From the NCBI RefSeq assembly GCF_003992065.1, contig NZ_RQUZ01000017.1:1-37310 (forward strand): a DNA stretch of 37,310 bases. Direction: 5' to 3'. This stretch comes from Veillonella seminalis (GTDB lineage Bacteria > Bacillota > Negativicutes > Veillonellales > Veillonellaceae). Each line of letters begins with the position of its first letter. Within the stretch, counting starts at the first letter, position 1. Below are positions 7,429-15,977 of this stretch, one piece after another. The notes below the pieces were generated by a model. It made no database searches and had not been told where the DNA came from. It saw nothing but the letters and a program-made list of their open reading frames with translations. A program made the position numbers and the translations under genes.

Positions 7429-10329
7429 CTACATAGCCTCACGCGTCGACAAATCATACACGCTGACACCGTCCAGTTCGGCACTGCGTTCAGCCGTCCC
7501 CTGCTGGCAGGTAAAGATAAATACCTGTTCAGTCTGACCGATATGTGCCAATAATTTTAAAGCCGCATTCTGGCGACCTTCGTCAAATCGAAGCAAAATA
7601 TCATCCAAGATAATCGGCAATGATTCAACACGTTGTGCAAATACTTTGGCCAGGCTGAGACGCAAAGCAAGATATACCTGATCGCCCATACCGCTGCTCC
7701 AACGTTCGGTCGGTACTACTTTGCCGTTTTTTAAAACCGCCTCAACCGATGAGTTGGTACTGCCCAATTGCAACGTATATTTCCCATCCGTCATCAAAGA
7801 CAAATACGACGATGCATTAGCCATAGCTTCCGGTTGACGATCTTTTTCATAATCCATTTGCGCCAATTCCATGAAATGGCTTACCAGCACTTGTGTAGCC
7901 CAGGCAGTTAAAGCTTCCTGCAATTCACCTTCTAATTGCTGTTCTTCCTGTAAGGCCAAGGACATTGCTTTATCTTGCGACAACGTACGCATAGCCTCTT
8001 GAATCTGACCGCGTTTTTCATATAAAGAATTTAAACGTTTTTGCAACGCCGCCATTTCCGAGCGACTGCGTTCCGCTTCAGTCTGCCATTTTTCTTTATT
8101 TCCCGATTTCAAACGACGATATAAAGCTTCATGGCTGTCTTTCTTCGGTGCGAATAAAGCCAATTGTTCACGACTTTGTTCATATACCGTTTGCCACTGA
8201 ACATACTGATCTTGCAGCAACAAGCGCTGACGATATTCGCCGGCCGTAGCGATGCCGTTCTTTTGCAACAACTCTTGCTGTTCCAAAAGCAATGCCTTTT
8301 CTTGACGGCTCCACTGTTCGTATTCTTCATGATAATTGCGACGTTGCGATTCTTTCTGTTCCCAGCGCACTTGATTTTGACGATGAGATTTCAATAAATT
8401 ATATACGCGACGCAACTCAATCGGCGTAACCGGAATATCCAATTCCAATTTTTCCCACAAAGCGGCACAACGCGATTCAATCTCATGCAATGACGCTTCA
8501 TGTTCTTCCAAGCGTTTTTCGTACTCTTTGTATTGGTTAAAATCTTCCATATATGTGTCATATTCTTGCTTAAGAGCAAAGAATTGATTGTCTGTCAAAA
8601 CACGGCTGGCTCCTTCCGGTAACCATCGTTGCCATGCTTCCATCGCCTTATTGCCGGCGGCTTCCAGTTCTTTACCTTCCGCCAACCATTGATTGTAGAC
8701 TTGTTCATAGCTGTGAATTTTGGCCAACACCAAATTTTGATTGCTGAAAGCAGCCCGTTTAGCCGCTACGCCATCTTCCAAATCGCGAATATCCACAGCC
8801 GTCTGCGGTTCCTTCATATCTAAATCGCGAGCCATAGCTTTAAACAATTCTTCCCAACGTTCTCGCTGATGAAGAGCTGCTTCGCGAAGTCCCGTTAACT
8901 TACGACTCTGTTGCCAACCATACCAAAATGCTGCGGCTGCCAAGATAAAGCAAAGGATTCCGAGCCAAAGTCCCATGTCAGGCATTCCTACCATTAGGCC
9001 GATACCGATAACCAATAATGCAATCGCACCATAACGGTATAGCGGTGACGCATTCGTTTCATTTAACTCTTTTTCCTTAGCCGCACTGTTTTCGAACTCG
9101 GTAAATGCCTGTTTCAACTGAGCCATACCGGTTTCCAATTCTTTCAGCGAATTTTCTTCGTCTTTAACCGTAGAATTGGCAATATCAGCTGGTTCAATCG
9201 GTTTACGCTTTTGCCAGTTCAAGTAATTATCTTGAGCACTGCGCAACTCACGTGCCAGTTTTTCACCGGTTGCCCAATCGACTTTCTCGGGCATCTCCGC
9301 ATCGGCACGCCACGCATTATGCAAAGTACGCGACAAATCCAATTGTTCTTTGACTCGTTTCAAATAACTGCGACCTTGTTCACATTCTTTTTGCAATTGC
9401 GTCCATTTGCCCAATTCTTGGAAAATATTTTCAATCTCTTGGCTGTACACCCCGATTAAAGAATCAGGTGCAAAGTTTTCCGGTACGAGGCCGGCCTCTT
9501 TGCCGCTCCACAGTTTCATGTTGTTGCGACACTGCGTAATCTTTTCATCCAGTTCATAGAAGGCGTCTTTTTCGAGCAAGTCTGTCACCGCGTAAGTGTT
9601 CATCTGCTCTTTGGCATGCTCCGCCCGTTTATACACATCCCACGCTCTCAACACAAGATCAACATCTTTACCGTAATCCTGCCATTCTTTGAGTCGTTCC
9701 TGCAATTCTTTTTCCGTCGCGGCGATGCCGTCCAACTCCTTCTGATACCCCGTGTAGGTATCTTCGTTCTTGCCGAGTTCAGCCATCTTTTCACGGAGCT
9801 GTTTCAAGCGTTCCATGAGAACATTGATTTTACGTTTCCCGTTGGCCGAAGCTACGAGCAAATCAGATGATGCTTTTTCAATATCCTTCACGGCTGTACT
9901 CAGTCGTTCGCCCCCTTCACCACCGAAGAAACGGGCCCGTACTTCTACTTCGGCCAACACATCGGCACCTTGCAATTCATCAACGGTAATCGCAAAAATT
10001 CTATCATACGTCTTTTTGTCCAAACCATGCCACCATAACGCGGCCGGTTCCTCTGAAATAGGACCTTTACCCAACGAATAGAAATTAAGCTTTTTACCGT
10101 CACGACCGATGTGATAAGACACGCCGTCACGTTCTACCACGAGATAGCCCGAGCCATACCCGTAAGTTTTACTTTTTTTGCCGAATAACAAGAAGCGAAG
10201 TGCTTCCAATAAGGAAGTCTTCCCACTTTCGTTAGGGCCATAGATAACTTGCACCCCTTCACTAGCCGGTGTAAACGACCATTCGTGATACGGGCCAAAA
10301 TCCTTTATATATATTTCCTTAATCCTCAT
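7429..10329 (-). CDS. yhaN: YhaN-like SMC/Rad50-type ATPase
   Basis: A 966-residue SbcC/Rad50-like ATPase expected to work with the YhaO nuclease in DNA end processing or repair. Walker A GPNESGKT is at about 31-38, an ABC-signature-like SSGMGDQ near 876, and Walker B PIILDDILLRFDE at about 903-915. Long coiled coils fill the middle. Two hydrophobic helices at about 428-473 interrupt them, as in B. subtilis YhaN, suggesting membrane attachment. An ATG nine codons upstream (10356) is possible, but 10329 is preferred because GGGAG lies 6 nt before it and the conserved MRIKEIYIKDFG motif starts there. It overlaps the end of yhaO by 11 bp, so translation is probably coupled. Confidence 0.88.
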   Translation of the reverse strand: MRIKEIYIKDFGPYHEWSFTPASEGVQVIYGPNESGKTSLLEALRFLLFGKKSKTYGYGSGYLVVERDGVSYHIGRDGKKLNFYSLGKGPISEEPAALWWHGLDKKTYDRIFAITVDELQGADVLAEVEVRARFFGGEGGERLSTAVKDIEKASSDLLVASANGKRKINVLMERLKQLREKMAELGKNEDTYTGYQKELDGIAATEKELQERLKEWQDYGKDVDLVLRAWDVYKRAEHAKEQMNTYAVTDLLEKDAFYELDEKITQCRNNMKLWSGKEAGLVPENFAPDSLIGVYSQEIENIFQELGKWTQLQKECEQGRSYLKRVKEQLDLSRTLHNAWRADAEMPEKVDWATGEKLARELRSAQDNYLNWQKRKPIEPADIANSTVKDEENSLKELETGMAQLKQAFTEFENSAAKEKELNETNASPLYRYGAIALLVIGIGLMVGMPDMGLWLGILCFILAAAAFWYGWQQSRKLTGLREAALHQRERWEELFKAMARDLDMKEPQTAVDIRDLEDGVAAKRAAFSNQNLVLAKIHSYEQVYNQWLAEGKELEAAGNKAMEAWQRWLPEGASRVLTDNQFFALKQEYDTYMEDFNQYKEYEKRLEEHEASLHEIESRCAALWEKLELDIPVTPIELRRVYNLLKSHRQNQVRWEQKESQRRNYHEEYEQWSRQEKALLLEQQELLQKNGIATAGEYRQRLLLQDQYVQWQTVYEQSREQLALFAPKKDSHEALYRRLKSGNKEKWQTEAERSRSEMAALQKRLNSLYEKRGQIQEAMRTLSQDKAMSLALQEEQQLEGELQEALTAWATQVLVSHFMELAQMDYEKDRQPEAMANASSYLSLMTDGKYTLQLGSTNSSVEAVLKNGKVVPTERWSSGMGDQVYLALRLSLAKVFAQRVESLPIILDDILLRFDEGRQNAALKLLAHIGQTEQVFIFTCQQGTAERSAELDGVSVYDLSTREAM

Positions 10330-11587
10330 CCGTATCTCCCATAAGACAACGAGCACCTTCCGTTTCCGCCCGTCTCAATGCGTCCAATAAAACATCATCC
10401 GTTAAGAGTTCCTGATACATGCCAAGCCGTTTGCTTTCCGGCCGATCCGCAATCAAATTGCGAATATTGACCAGCTGCTCAGGCGCCGGCAATTGACCGA
10501 TTGTATCATAACTGCGTAAATAATCGCCTACCATGTCTTCCATTTGGCGACGTGTACTCCAATCCGTCACGCCGCGCGTGCGGTCCGTCAGGCTGAACGG
10601 CATTACAAAATTAAATTTATTCCGCTCTTCTGCCTGAGCCATTTCGAGCCAAGTCTGGCGCACTTCCGCTTGGCTGCACAATTCATATAAAGCACCTTCA
10701 CCGGTGAGCACAATTTCAAGCAAGACCTGCTTTTTCAACTTGCGCAACATTTCTTTCTTATGACGAATCATTTCTATCATATCACTGTTGCTGTTTAAAG
10801 CCCCAATATCAATCGTCACCTGTTCAAAGCGGATCGGCGCCGTTTCCTGGAATTGCATGCTCACACGGCCCTTGGCCGTCACATCGACCAGATAACATCC
10901 TTTAGCGCCCAATTCCTTTTTGTGAAGGCCTTGAATATTACCGGCATAGACTACATACGGTGACTCATTGAGTACTTGCCGTTTATGGATGTGACCGACA
11001 GCCCAATAATTCATAGGCGATGCGGTAAGCTCGCCTAATGTAGTCGGCCCCACCGTTTCATGATCCGCCGTAGCCCCCACGGTACCGTGAAAAAGACTGA
11101 TTGAAAACGGATCATCTGCCCACGGTTTTAATTGCTGCGCTACATTATCTTCCCTATTTTGACCGCTGCAACTAATGCCGTAAATATAAGCCGCCACCTT
11201 ACCTTTTACATATAAAGGTTGGCGTTCGCTCTTCGTGGCACTAAAAATATATACCGAATCGGGCAATGTAATATTGGCTGTCCAACTTTCTGCCGGATCA
11301 TGATTGCCCTGCACCAAGAATACGGGAATCTTATGCTCCGCTAGACGTTCACATTCATAAGCAAACCTCACTTGTGCTTCTAAATTGCGGTTTTCACTGT
11401 CATAAATATCACCGGCAATCAAAACGGCATGCACCTGCTGATCAATGGCGAAATCCACAATATTGGTAAATGACTGATAGGTAGCCCGATTGGCCGCCTC
11501 ATCTACCTGCTTGCCCAACGATTTTAAATATTTAAACGGGGTTCCCAAATGAAGGTCCCCACATTGTATAAAGCGAAATGGTATCAT
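10319..11587 (-). CDS. yhaO: YhaO-like DNA exonuclease (SbcD/Mre11-type metallophosphoesterase)
   Basis: A 422-residue calcineurin-like phosphoesterase, the nuclease partner of YhaN. The metal-binding motifs are complete: GDLHLG (Asp11, His13), GDIYD (Asp60), GNHD (Asn95, His96), a His in LFHGTVG near 165 and GHIH near 197. The C-terminal part is the family's capping/partner-binding region. The ATG begins one nucleotide after the TGA of the regulator gene upstream, and its ribosome site (AAAGGA) lies inside that gene. The two-protein unit resembles Mre11-Rad50, but substrate and biological role in this group are not established from sequence. Confidence 0.9.
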   Translation of the reverse strand: MIPFRFIQCGDLHLGTPFKYLKSLGKQVDEAANRATYQSFTNIVDFAIDQQVHAVLIAGDIYDSENRNLEAQVRFAYECERLAEHKIPVFLVQGNHDPAESWTANITLPDSVYIFSATKSERQPLYVKGKVAAYIYGISCSGQNREDNVAQQLKPWADDPFSISLFHGTVGATADHETVGPTTLGELTASPMNYWAVGHIHKRQVLNESPYVVYAGNIQGLHKKELGAKGCYLVDVTAKGRVSMQFQETAPIRFEQVTIDIGALNSNSDMIEMIRHKKEMLRKLKKQVLLEIVLTGEGALYELCSQAEVRQTWLEMAQAEERNKFNFVMPFSLTDRTRGVTDWSTRRQMEDMVGDYLRSYDTIGQLPAPEQLVNIRNLIADRPESKRLGMYQELLTDDVLLDALRRAETEGARCLMGDTDED

Positions 11588-11588
11588 C

Positions 11589-12974
11589 TCACATTCCTTT
11601 CCAAGCGTTACCGAGTTGTGTTACGGCCGCTTCCAATTGTTTGGTCGGAATAGCACTGAACGACAGTAAACAACGCACTTCGTGCTCGCCGTCCGCTTCA
11701 ATGCGCACATCACAACCGGCCTCACGAGCCGCCTTTAAAAGAGCTTTGGCTCCTTTATCGGTAAACACCGTAAGACCTATATATACACCGCCTTCCGGCA
11801 GATATACTTTAACTTTATCACCAAACGTCTGCTGCAATTGAGCCACTAAGAATTTACTCTTATCCGCATAATGTTTGCGCAAACGCCTGATTTGTTTGGA
11901 CCACTCGCCATCCTTAATATACCGAGCCCACACCAACTGTTCCATGACACCGGCACTTTGCCGATAGGACGAGCGATAGGTTAAAAAATCATCCCAAAGA
12001 ACCGGCGGCAGCACCATATAACTGATGCGAATGGACGGCGGCAACACCTTAGACGGTGTGCCCATATAAATAACCCGCTCAGTGATCGCCATGCCCTGCA
12101 GTGAAGAAATCGGTCGGCCGTAATAACGAAGTTCGCTGTCATAGTCATCTTCAATCAGATAACTGCCTTGTTCGGCCGCCCATTGTAAAAGTTCCTTGCG
12201 GCGACCGGCGCTCATAACACGACCTTGTCTGTCGCCATGCGACGGCGTACAGTATAAAACTTCCGCCGCCGAATCGGCTAAATCGGTAAGTAAAGTTTCA
12301 CTGTGTTGATCTACCGTAATTACGGTAAAACCGTAATCGTTAAAAATATGCGTTACCCCGATGATAACACTGGCGTCAACGGCTACCGTGGTAAGCCCGG
12401 CTCGTTTCAACAAAGCCGCCAACATCATAATCATAGGCTGAGTACCGCTCCCGATAATAATATGATCTACGGTAGTGCGAACGGCTCGAGCATTGTTCAA
12501 ATACTTGGCCAACTGCGCCCTCAGCTCCGGTTCGCCTTGCGGATTACCGTAAGCCAAGAGTCGTTCCGGTTCACGCAGAATATACCCGATATACCGTTTC
12601 CAACGAGTATAGTCAAACCCTTCCGGATCCATGGCTCCCGTAGCAAAATTATAACGAATTGATGTTGTATTCGAATCCGGTAGTGCTGACGCAGTCTCGG
12701 TAACTGTTTCAAAGTAAGTCCGATTATCCAGTAAAACAGGCAAGGGCAATACTTCATACGGCGAACGTTCATGAGCCTTAATATAACCTTCCGCCGCCAA
12801 TTGCAAATACGCTTGTTCTACCGTAATTTTGCTGACGCCGACTTCGCCGGCCAACGACCGAACCGACGGTAAACGAGAACCGGCCACAAATTGACCGTGC
12901 TCAATGCCGGCTTTAAGGTATTGATAAATTTGTTCATATAATGGCGTGACACTTTGACGCTCAATAGTTAACAG
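11589..12974 (-). CDS. MocR-type transcription regulator (GntR HTH plus aminotransferase-like domain), CTG start
   Basis: A 461-residue fusion of a GntR winged helix (about 1-70; TPLYEQIYQYLKAG, LPSVRSLAGEVGVSK) and a fold-type-I PLP aminotransferase-like domain with the PLP Lys at about 309 (GTPSKVLPPS) and EDDYDSE. MocR proteins use PLP or a PLP-amine adduct as effector; known members include PdxR and GabR. The first ATG/GTG-type start would cut off half the helix-turn-helix. Reading upstream in frame restores the whole domain to a CTG at 12972-12974 with AGGAGG 8 nt before it; no in-frame ATG exists there. It is divergent from bioB and leads the yhaO-yhaN operon. Its target could be its own operon, bioB, or distant genes. 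Confidence 0.85.
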   Translation of the reverse strand: MLTIERQSVTPLYEQIYQYLKAGIEHGQFVAGSRLPSVRSLAGEVGVSKITVEQAYLQLAAEGYIKAHERSPYEVLPLPVLLDNRTYFETVTETASALPDSNTTSIRYNFATGAMDPEGFDYTRWKRYIGYILREPERLLAYGNPQGEPELRAQLAKYLNNARAVRTTVDHIIIGSGTQPMIMMLAALLKRAGLTTVAVDASVIIGVTHIFNDYGFTVITVDQHSETLLTDLADSAAEVLYCTPSHGDRQGRVMSAGRRKELLQWAAEQGSYLIEDDYDSELRYYGRPISSLQGMAITERVIYMGTPSKVLPPSIRISYMVLPPVLWDDFLTYRSSYRQSAGVMEQLVWARYIKDGEWSKQIRRLRKHYADKSKFLVAQLQQTFGDKVKVYLPEGGVYIGLTVFTDKGAKALLKAAREAGCDVRIEADGEHEVRCLLSFSAIPTKQLEAAVTQLGNAWKGM

Positions 12975-13034
12975 ATGCCTCGCCTCCTCACCGCCGTTTC
13001 AGCCGGCTAAACAATACTTACTACATTACCTATT

Positions 13035-13063
13035 ATTTTATCACAGGCCTTTGAAAATGGTAA
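13035..13063 (-). promoter_or_regulatory. Promoter of the MocR-yhaO-yhaN operon
   Basis: On the minus strand TTACCA (13058-13063), a 17-nt spacer and TAAAAT (13035-13040), preceded by a TG extended -10. Transcription would start near 13028, about 55 nt before the CTG start. Confidence 0.5.
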
Positions 13064-13140
13064 TCTGTCCTATTCATTTTTTCTAAATTTTTTACAAACT
13101 GACATTACAATTGTTAACCATATCTATAATTATCGGCTAT

Positions 13141-13171
13141 TGTTAACTATGTATAAAAATCATGGTTGACT
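13141..13171 (+). promoter_or_regulatory. Candidate BirA-type biotin operator on the bioB promoter
   Basis: Half-sites TGTTAACT (13141-13148) and GGTTGACT (13164-13171), separated by 15 nt, form an imperfect inverted repeat. It has the same geometry as the operator of the bioW operon and resembles the known Firmicutes BirA box. The right half overlaps the -35 box of bioB, so binding would block polymerase. A further TTGTTAACC lies at 13111-13119. The MocR regulator divergently encoded here is an alternative binder. Confidence 0.55.
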
Positions 13172-13194
13172 ATATTAAATCATGTTCGTATAAT
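13166..13194 (+). promoter_or_regulatory. bioB promoter
   Basis: TTGACT (13166-13171), a 17-nt spacer and a perfect TATAAT (13189-13194). Transcription would start near 13201, leaving an 86-nt leader. Confidence 0.8.
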
Positions 13195-13203
13195 ATAGGC
13201 AAC

Positions 13204-13256
13204 GGCTGACGGTTAATAGAGGTTAACCTAAAGCCACTGCTCCCAAGCGAGCGGGA
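13204..13256 (+). promoter_or_regulatory. Folded 5' leader of bioB
   Basis: Stem GGCT (13204-13207) with AGCC (13232-13235) encloses a stem GGTTAA (13211-13216) with TTAACC (13223-13228) and a 6-nt loop. A second hairpin follows, GCTC (13239-13242) with GAGC (13249-13252), or alternatively TCCC (13241-13244) with GGGA (13253-13256). No known riboswitch was recognised. It lies 30-80 nt before the bioB start and contains no terminator-like T-run. Confidence 0.4.
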
Positions 13257-13286
13257 TAAACTATAGAAATACAGAGGTGTAGGTTC

Positions 13287-14312
13287 ATGACAACAAAACA
13301 AACTATTGGCTATGAAGAAATTATTGCGTACGCCCAACGCATTTTAGATGGTGGCGAAATCACTCCTAAAGAAGCAGAACAACTAATTCATGTTTCTGAC
13401 GAAGATACTATGATTTTATTGGCCATGGCTGACAAAATCCGTCAAAAATTCAGCGGCAACGAAGTTGACCTTTGTGCGATTGTTAACGCACGTTCCGGCA
13501 AATGCCCTGAAAACTGTAAATTCTGTGCCCAATCGGCTCATCACGAAACAGGCGTTACCGTATATCCCTTCATGAGCGAAGAAGATATTGTAGAACATGC
13601 CAAGAAGGCTAAAGAAGCCGGTGCCATCCGCTTTTCCATCGTAACCAGCGGTCGTAACACCAATAACCCTAAAGAATTTGAACAAATTTTAAGTGCTCTC
13701 CGTCGTATTCACGAAGAAACCGGCCTTGAAATCTGCTGTTCCTTAGGCCTTCTTACTTACGAACAGGCTGTTCAATTAAAAGCTATCGGTGTAACTCGTT
13801 ATCATTCCAACATTGAAACGGCACCAAGCAACTTCCCTAACATTTGCAGCACTCATAATTTTGCTGATAAAATGTCCACTATCGAAAATGCTAAAAAAGC
13901 CGGTATCCGCGTATGCTCCGGCGGTATCCTCGGTCTTAACGAAACCTTGGAACAACGCGTTGAAATGGCTTATGAATTAAAACGTCTCGGCATTGATTCC
14001 GTGCCGCTCAATATTTTGAACCCAATCAAAGGTACCCCATTCGAACACAATAAACCATTGGCTCCACTCGAAATTTTACGTACCTTTGCCATGTTCCGTT
14101 TCGTATTGCCACATGCTCAGATTCGTACGGCCGGCGGTCGTGAAGTTAACCTCCGCGATTTACAGGCTTTAGCATTGACCGGCGGTCTTAACGGCATCAT
14201 GGTTGGCGGTTATTTAACTACCGACGGTCGTTCCCCACTCCAAGATTTACAGATGATCGAAGACTTGCAGTTGGAACGCACCGCTCCACAGCCTATTCAG
14301 GCACAAGCATAG
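13287..14312 (+). CDS. bioB: Biotin synthase
   Basis: A 341-residue radical SAM enzyme that inserts sulfur into dethiobiotin to form biotin, the last step of the pathway. The 4Fe-4S ligands are Cys73, Cys77 and Cys80 (CPENCKFC). Further conserved Cys for the sacrificial 2Fe-2S cluster are seen in FCAQSAHH-type context, ICCSLG and VCSGGI. Length matches the family. The ribosome site is AGAGGTG before the ATG. It is a single-gene unit, separate from bioW-bioF, with its own promoter and terminator, and the putative biotin operator links it to the other locus. Confidence 0.97.
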   Translation: MTTKQTIGYEEIIAYAQRILDGGEITPKEAEQLIHVSDEDTMILLAMADKIRQKFSGNEVDLCAIVNARSGKCPENCKFCAQSAHHETGVTVYPFMSEEDIVEHAKKAKEAGAIRFSIVTSGRNTNNPKEFEQILSALRRIHEETGLEICCSLGLLTYEQAVQLKAIGVTRYHSNIETAPSNFPNICSTHNFADKMSTIENAKKAGIRVCSGGILGLNETLEQRVEMAYELKRLGIDSVPLNILNPIKGTPFEHNKPLAPLEILRTFAMFRFVLPHAQIRTAGGREVNLRDLQALALTGGLNGIMVGGYLTTDGRSPLQDLQMIEDLQLERTAPQPIQAQA

Positions 14313-14334
14313 TATTCCTTAATTTTTAAAACCG

Positions 14335-14418
14335 TCATTGCCGGCAAACTTCATCACAGCAAAATACCAACTACTTCATCAATGATATTTTGTCAACTAA
14401 CTTCCTCACCGGCAATGA
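14335..14418. repeat. Nested inverted repeat downstream of bioB
   Basis: Outer arms TCATTGCCGG (14335-14344) and CCGGCAATGA (14409-14418) are perfect 10-bp complements; inner arms CAAAATA (14360-14366) and TATTTTG (14386-14392) are perfect 7-bp complements. The 84-nt element sits between the bioB stop and its terminator. It could be a 3'-UTR structure, a small RNA or a dispersed repeat. Confidence 0.45.
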
Positions 14419-14468
14419 TTGTTTATAACTAAGTTTTTCATTAACTTTCTTCAAACACATTACAATAT

Positions 14469-14512
14469 TACAACTTAAAAAAGGCCCCTTCGAGGGTCTT
14501 TTTTAGGTTGTA
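14469..14512 (+). terminator. Terminator of bioB (long stem)
   Basis: The core GGCCC/GGGTC hairpin with a TTCG-containing loop is followed by six T. The A-run and T-run, then TACAAC (14469-14474) with GTTGTA (14507-14512), extend it to a stem of about 19 pairs with two wobbles. A weaker second hairpin with a TCTTTTTT tail follows at about 14536-14577. Confidence 0.75.
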
Positions 14513-14620
14513 GGGATAAGCAAATATATCCCCCTTTAAGGCACTTAAAAGTACTTTAAAACACCTTAAGTCTTTTTTGCCCTATAACACGGTCCCCTTC
14601 GCCTACATATTTTTTCAATA

Positions 14621-14663
14621 AAAATGGTCTCACCTACGTATAAGAACGTAAGTAAGACCATTA
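14621..14663 (-). terminator. Terminator of the MBL-DUF445 operon
   Basis: AATGGTCT (14623-14630) pairs with AGACCATT (14655-14662) and an inner TACGT (14635-14639) with ACGTA (14646-14650). On the minus strand it continues into TTTTATTG. It lies 4 bp from the last stop codon. Confidence 0.7.
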
Positions 14664-14666
14664 TTT

Positions 14667-15977
14667 TTATAATCCCCACAAAGCCAAAAGCGGTTCATAG
14701 ATAAAGTGCAAGAAACTCCAAGCACCGAGACCGCAAACGGCACCGACCAAAGCACCGTTAATACGAATCCAGCTCAAATCGTCTTCCACTTTTGATTCGA
14801 TGAAGTAAATAAACTTCTCCGTACTCAGTGAACCCAATACTTGCCGCACAATGACGCCTAATAAAGCATGGCTGCGAACCAATACATAGCTCGCCATATG
14901 CTGACACATATTCTCTAATTTAGCCTGCAATTCAGGATTTTTACTATATACATCCCATAAGTCCTGTAAGGATCGCTCCAACACATTAACCGGTGTTCCC
15001 TCTGCAAAGGTATCCTCTTTGTCGGACATGTGAATGACATTATGAATGTACGGACATACATAACTTTCTAAAATAGATTCCCAGTCCTGTTCGTCAATCC
15101 AACGTTGCCAAACTCGGTCAATCGTCTGACTCACCGAACTGTTATAGGCCAGTTCCTGTAAAGGTTCCAACCACTGTTGCATCCATACGAGTCGTTCCGT
15201 ACTGCCCGGTTGCTTCCACCGTTCCAAAATCATATACAACTCGCGTAACATGGCCATAGCCATATCACGGGCATTAATAATATCAAAGGATTCCGAAGCC
15301 CCGATAAGAATGGCAGATAACAGATTTTCTTTACGAGCCTGAATTTCCCGATCAATCGTATTGGTCAACCAAAACAATACTTGCGGCTTATCCAGTGCTT
15401 CTTGCAACAATACGAGACCTTTAATAATTGTTGTCTCATGCTTATTGGTACGGCAAATGTCCGTTAAGAACTGCTGCAACGGCCCCGTAATCGACTGTCG
15501 ATGGAGAAAGTAACGAAGCTTTTCAGCCCCCCACTGAGCCCATTCTTTTTCACTCTTACTGTGCCAAACCAAATGGAGCAGGCTGCGAAGTGCCTTACGA
15601 ATATACTGCCGACCACGATCACTTTTAATATAGCCGTCAATATACGGTAAAAATTTCACCGACTGCAAAGCCCGTTGGCATTGTTCTAAGGTTAAAAGAC
15701 GCGTTTCAATGAGATTCACCAAACCAGAAATCATACGTTCTTTGTTACGCGGAATAAGCGCCGTATGATACGGGAATCCTAAAGGCTTACGGAAGAGTGC
15801 CGTCACGGCAAACCAGTCCGCCACAGAACCGATTAACGCCGATTGAACGAGCCAATATAAAGCATCATACCAAGTCGCCGTAATATAAAACTGACCTACA
15901 AAGACCAAAGCGTATAAAACTGCGGAGCCGGCCAAAATACGATTGGCCCACACGCGATACGGTACACCGCCAATCAT
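14667..15977 (-). CDS. DUF445 family membrane protein (second of tandem pair)
   Basis: A 436-residue DUF445 protein of unknown function. N-terminal membrane helices (about 10-55) carry the family motif ADWFAVTALFRKPLG followed by YHTALIPRNKERM. A long helical soluble region follows, and the C-terminal hydrophobic hairpin starts at INGALVGAVCGLGAW. Its start codon overlaps the stop of the preceding paralogue as ATGA, with AAGGAGGTG inside that gene, so the two are translationally coupled. The paralogues share both terminal motifs and probably arose by duplication; they may form a hetero-oligomer. Confidence 0.88.
   Translation of the reverse strand: MIGGVPYRVWANRILAGSAVLYALVFVGQFYITATWYDALYWLVQSALIGSVADWFAVTALFRKPLGFPYHTALIPRNKERMISGLVNLIETRLLTLEQCQRALQSVKFLPYIDGYIKSDRGRQYIRKALRSLLHLVWHSKSEKEWAQWGAEKLRYFLHRQSITGPLQQFLTDICRTNKHETTIIKGLVLLQEALDKPQVLFWLTNTIDREIQARKENLLSAILIGASESFDIINARDMAMAMLRELYMILERWKQPGSTERLVWMQQWLEPLQELAYNSSVSQTIDRVWQRWIDEQDWESILESYVCPYIHNVIHMSDKEDTFAEGTPVNVLERSLQDLWDVYSKNPELQAKLENMCQHMASYVLVRSHALLGVIVRQVLGSLSTEKFIYFIESKVEDDLSWIRINGALVGAVCGLGAWSFLHFIYEPLLALWGL

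Noticed and set aside
11589-12887. Frameshift or N-terminal truncation of the MocR gene
   Set aside because: The upstream frame is open and supplies the full GntR domain; only the start codon (CTG) is unusual.
13204-13256. Cobalamin riboswitch in the bioB leader, suggested by GCCACTG
   Set aside because: The B12 box and the rest of the core are absent and the leader is far too short.
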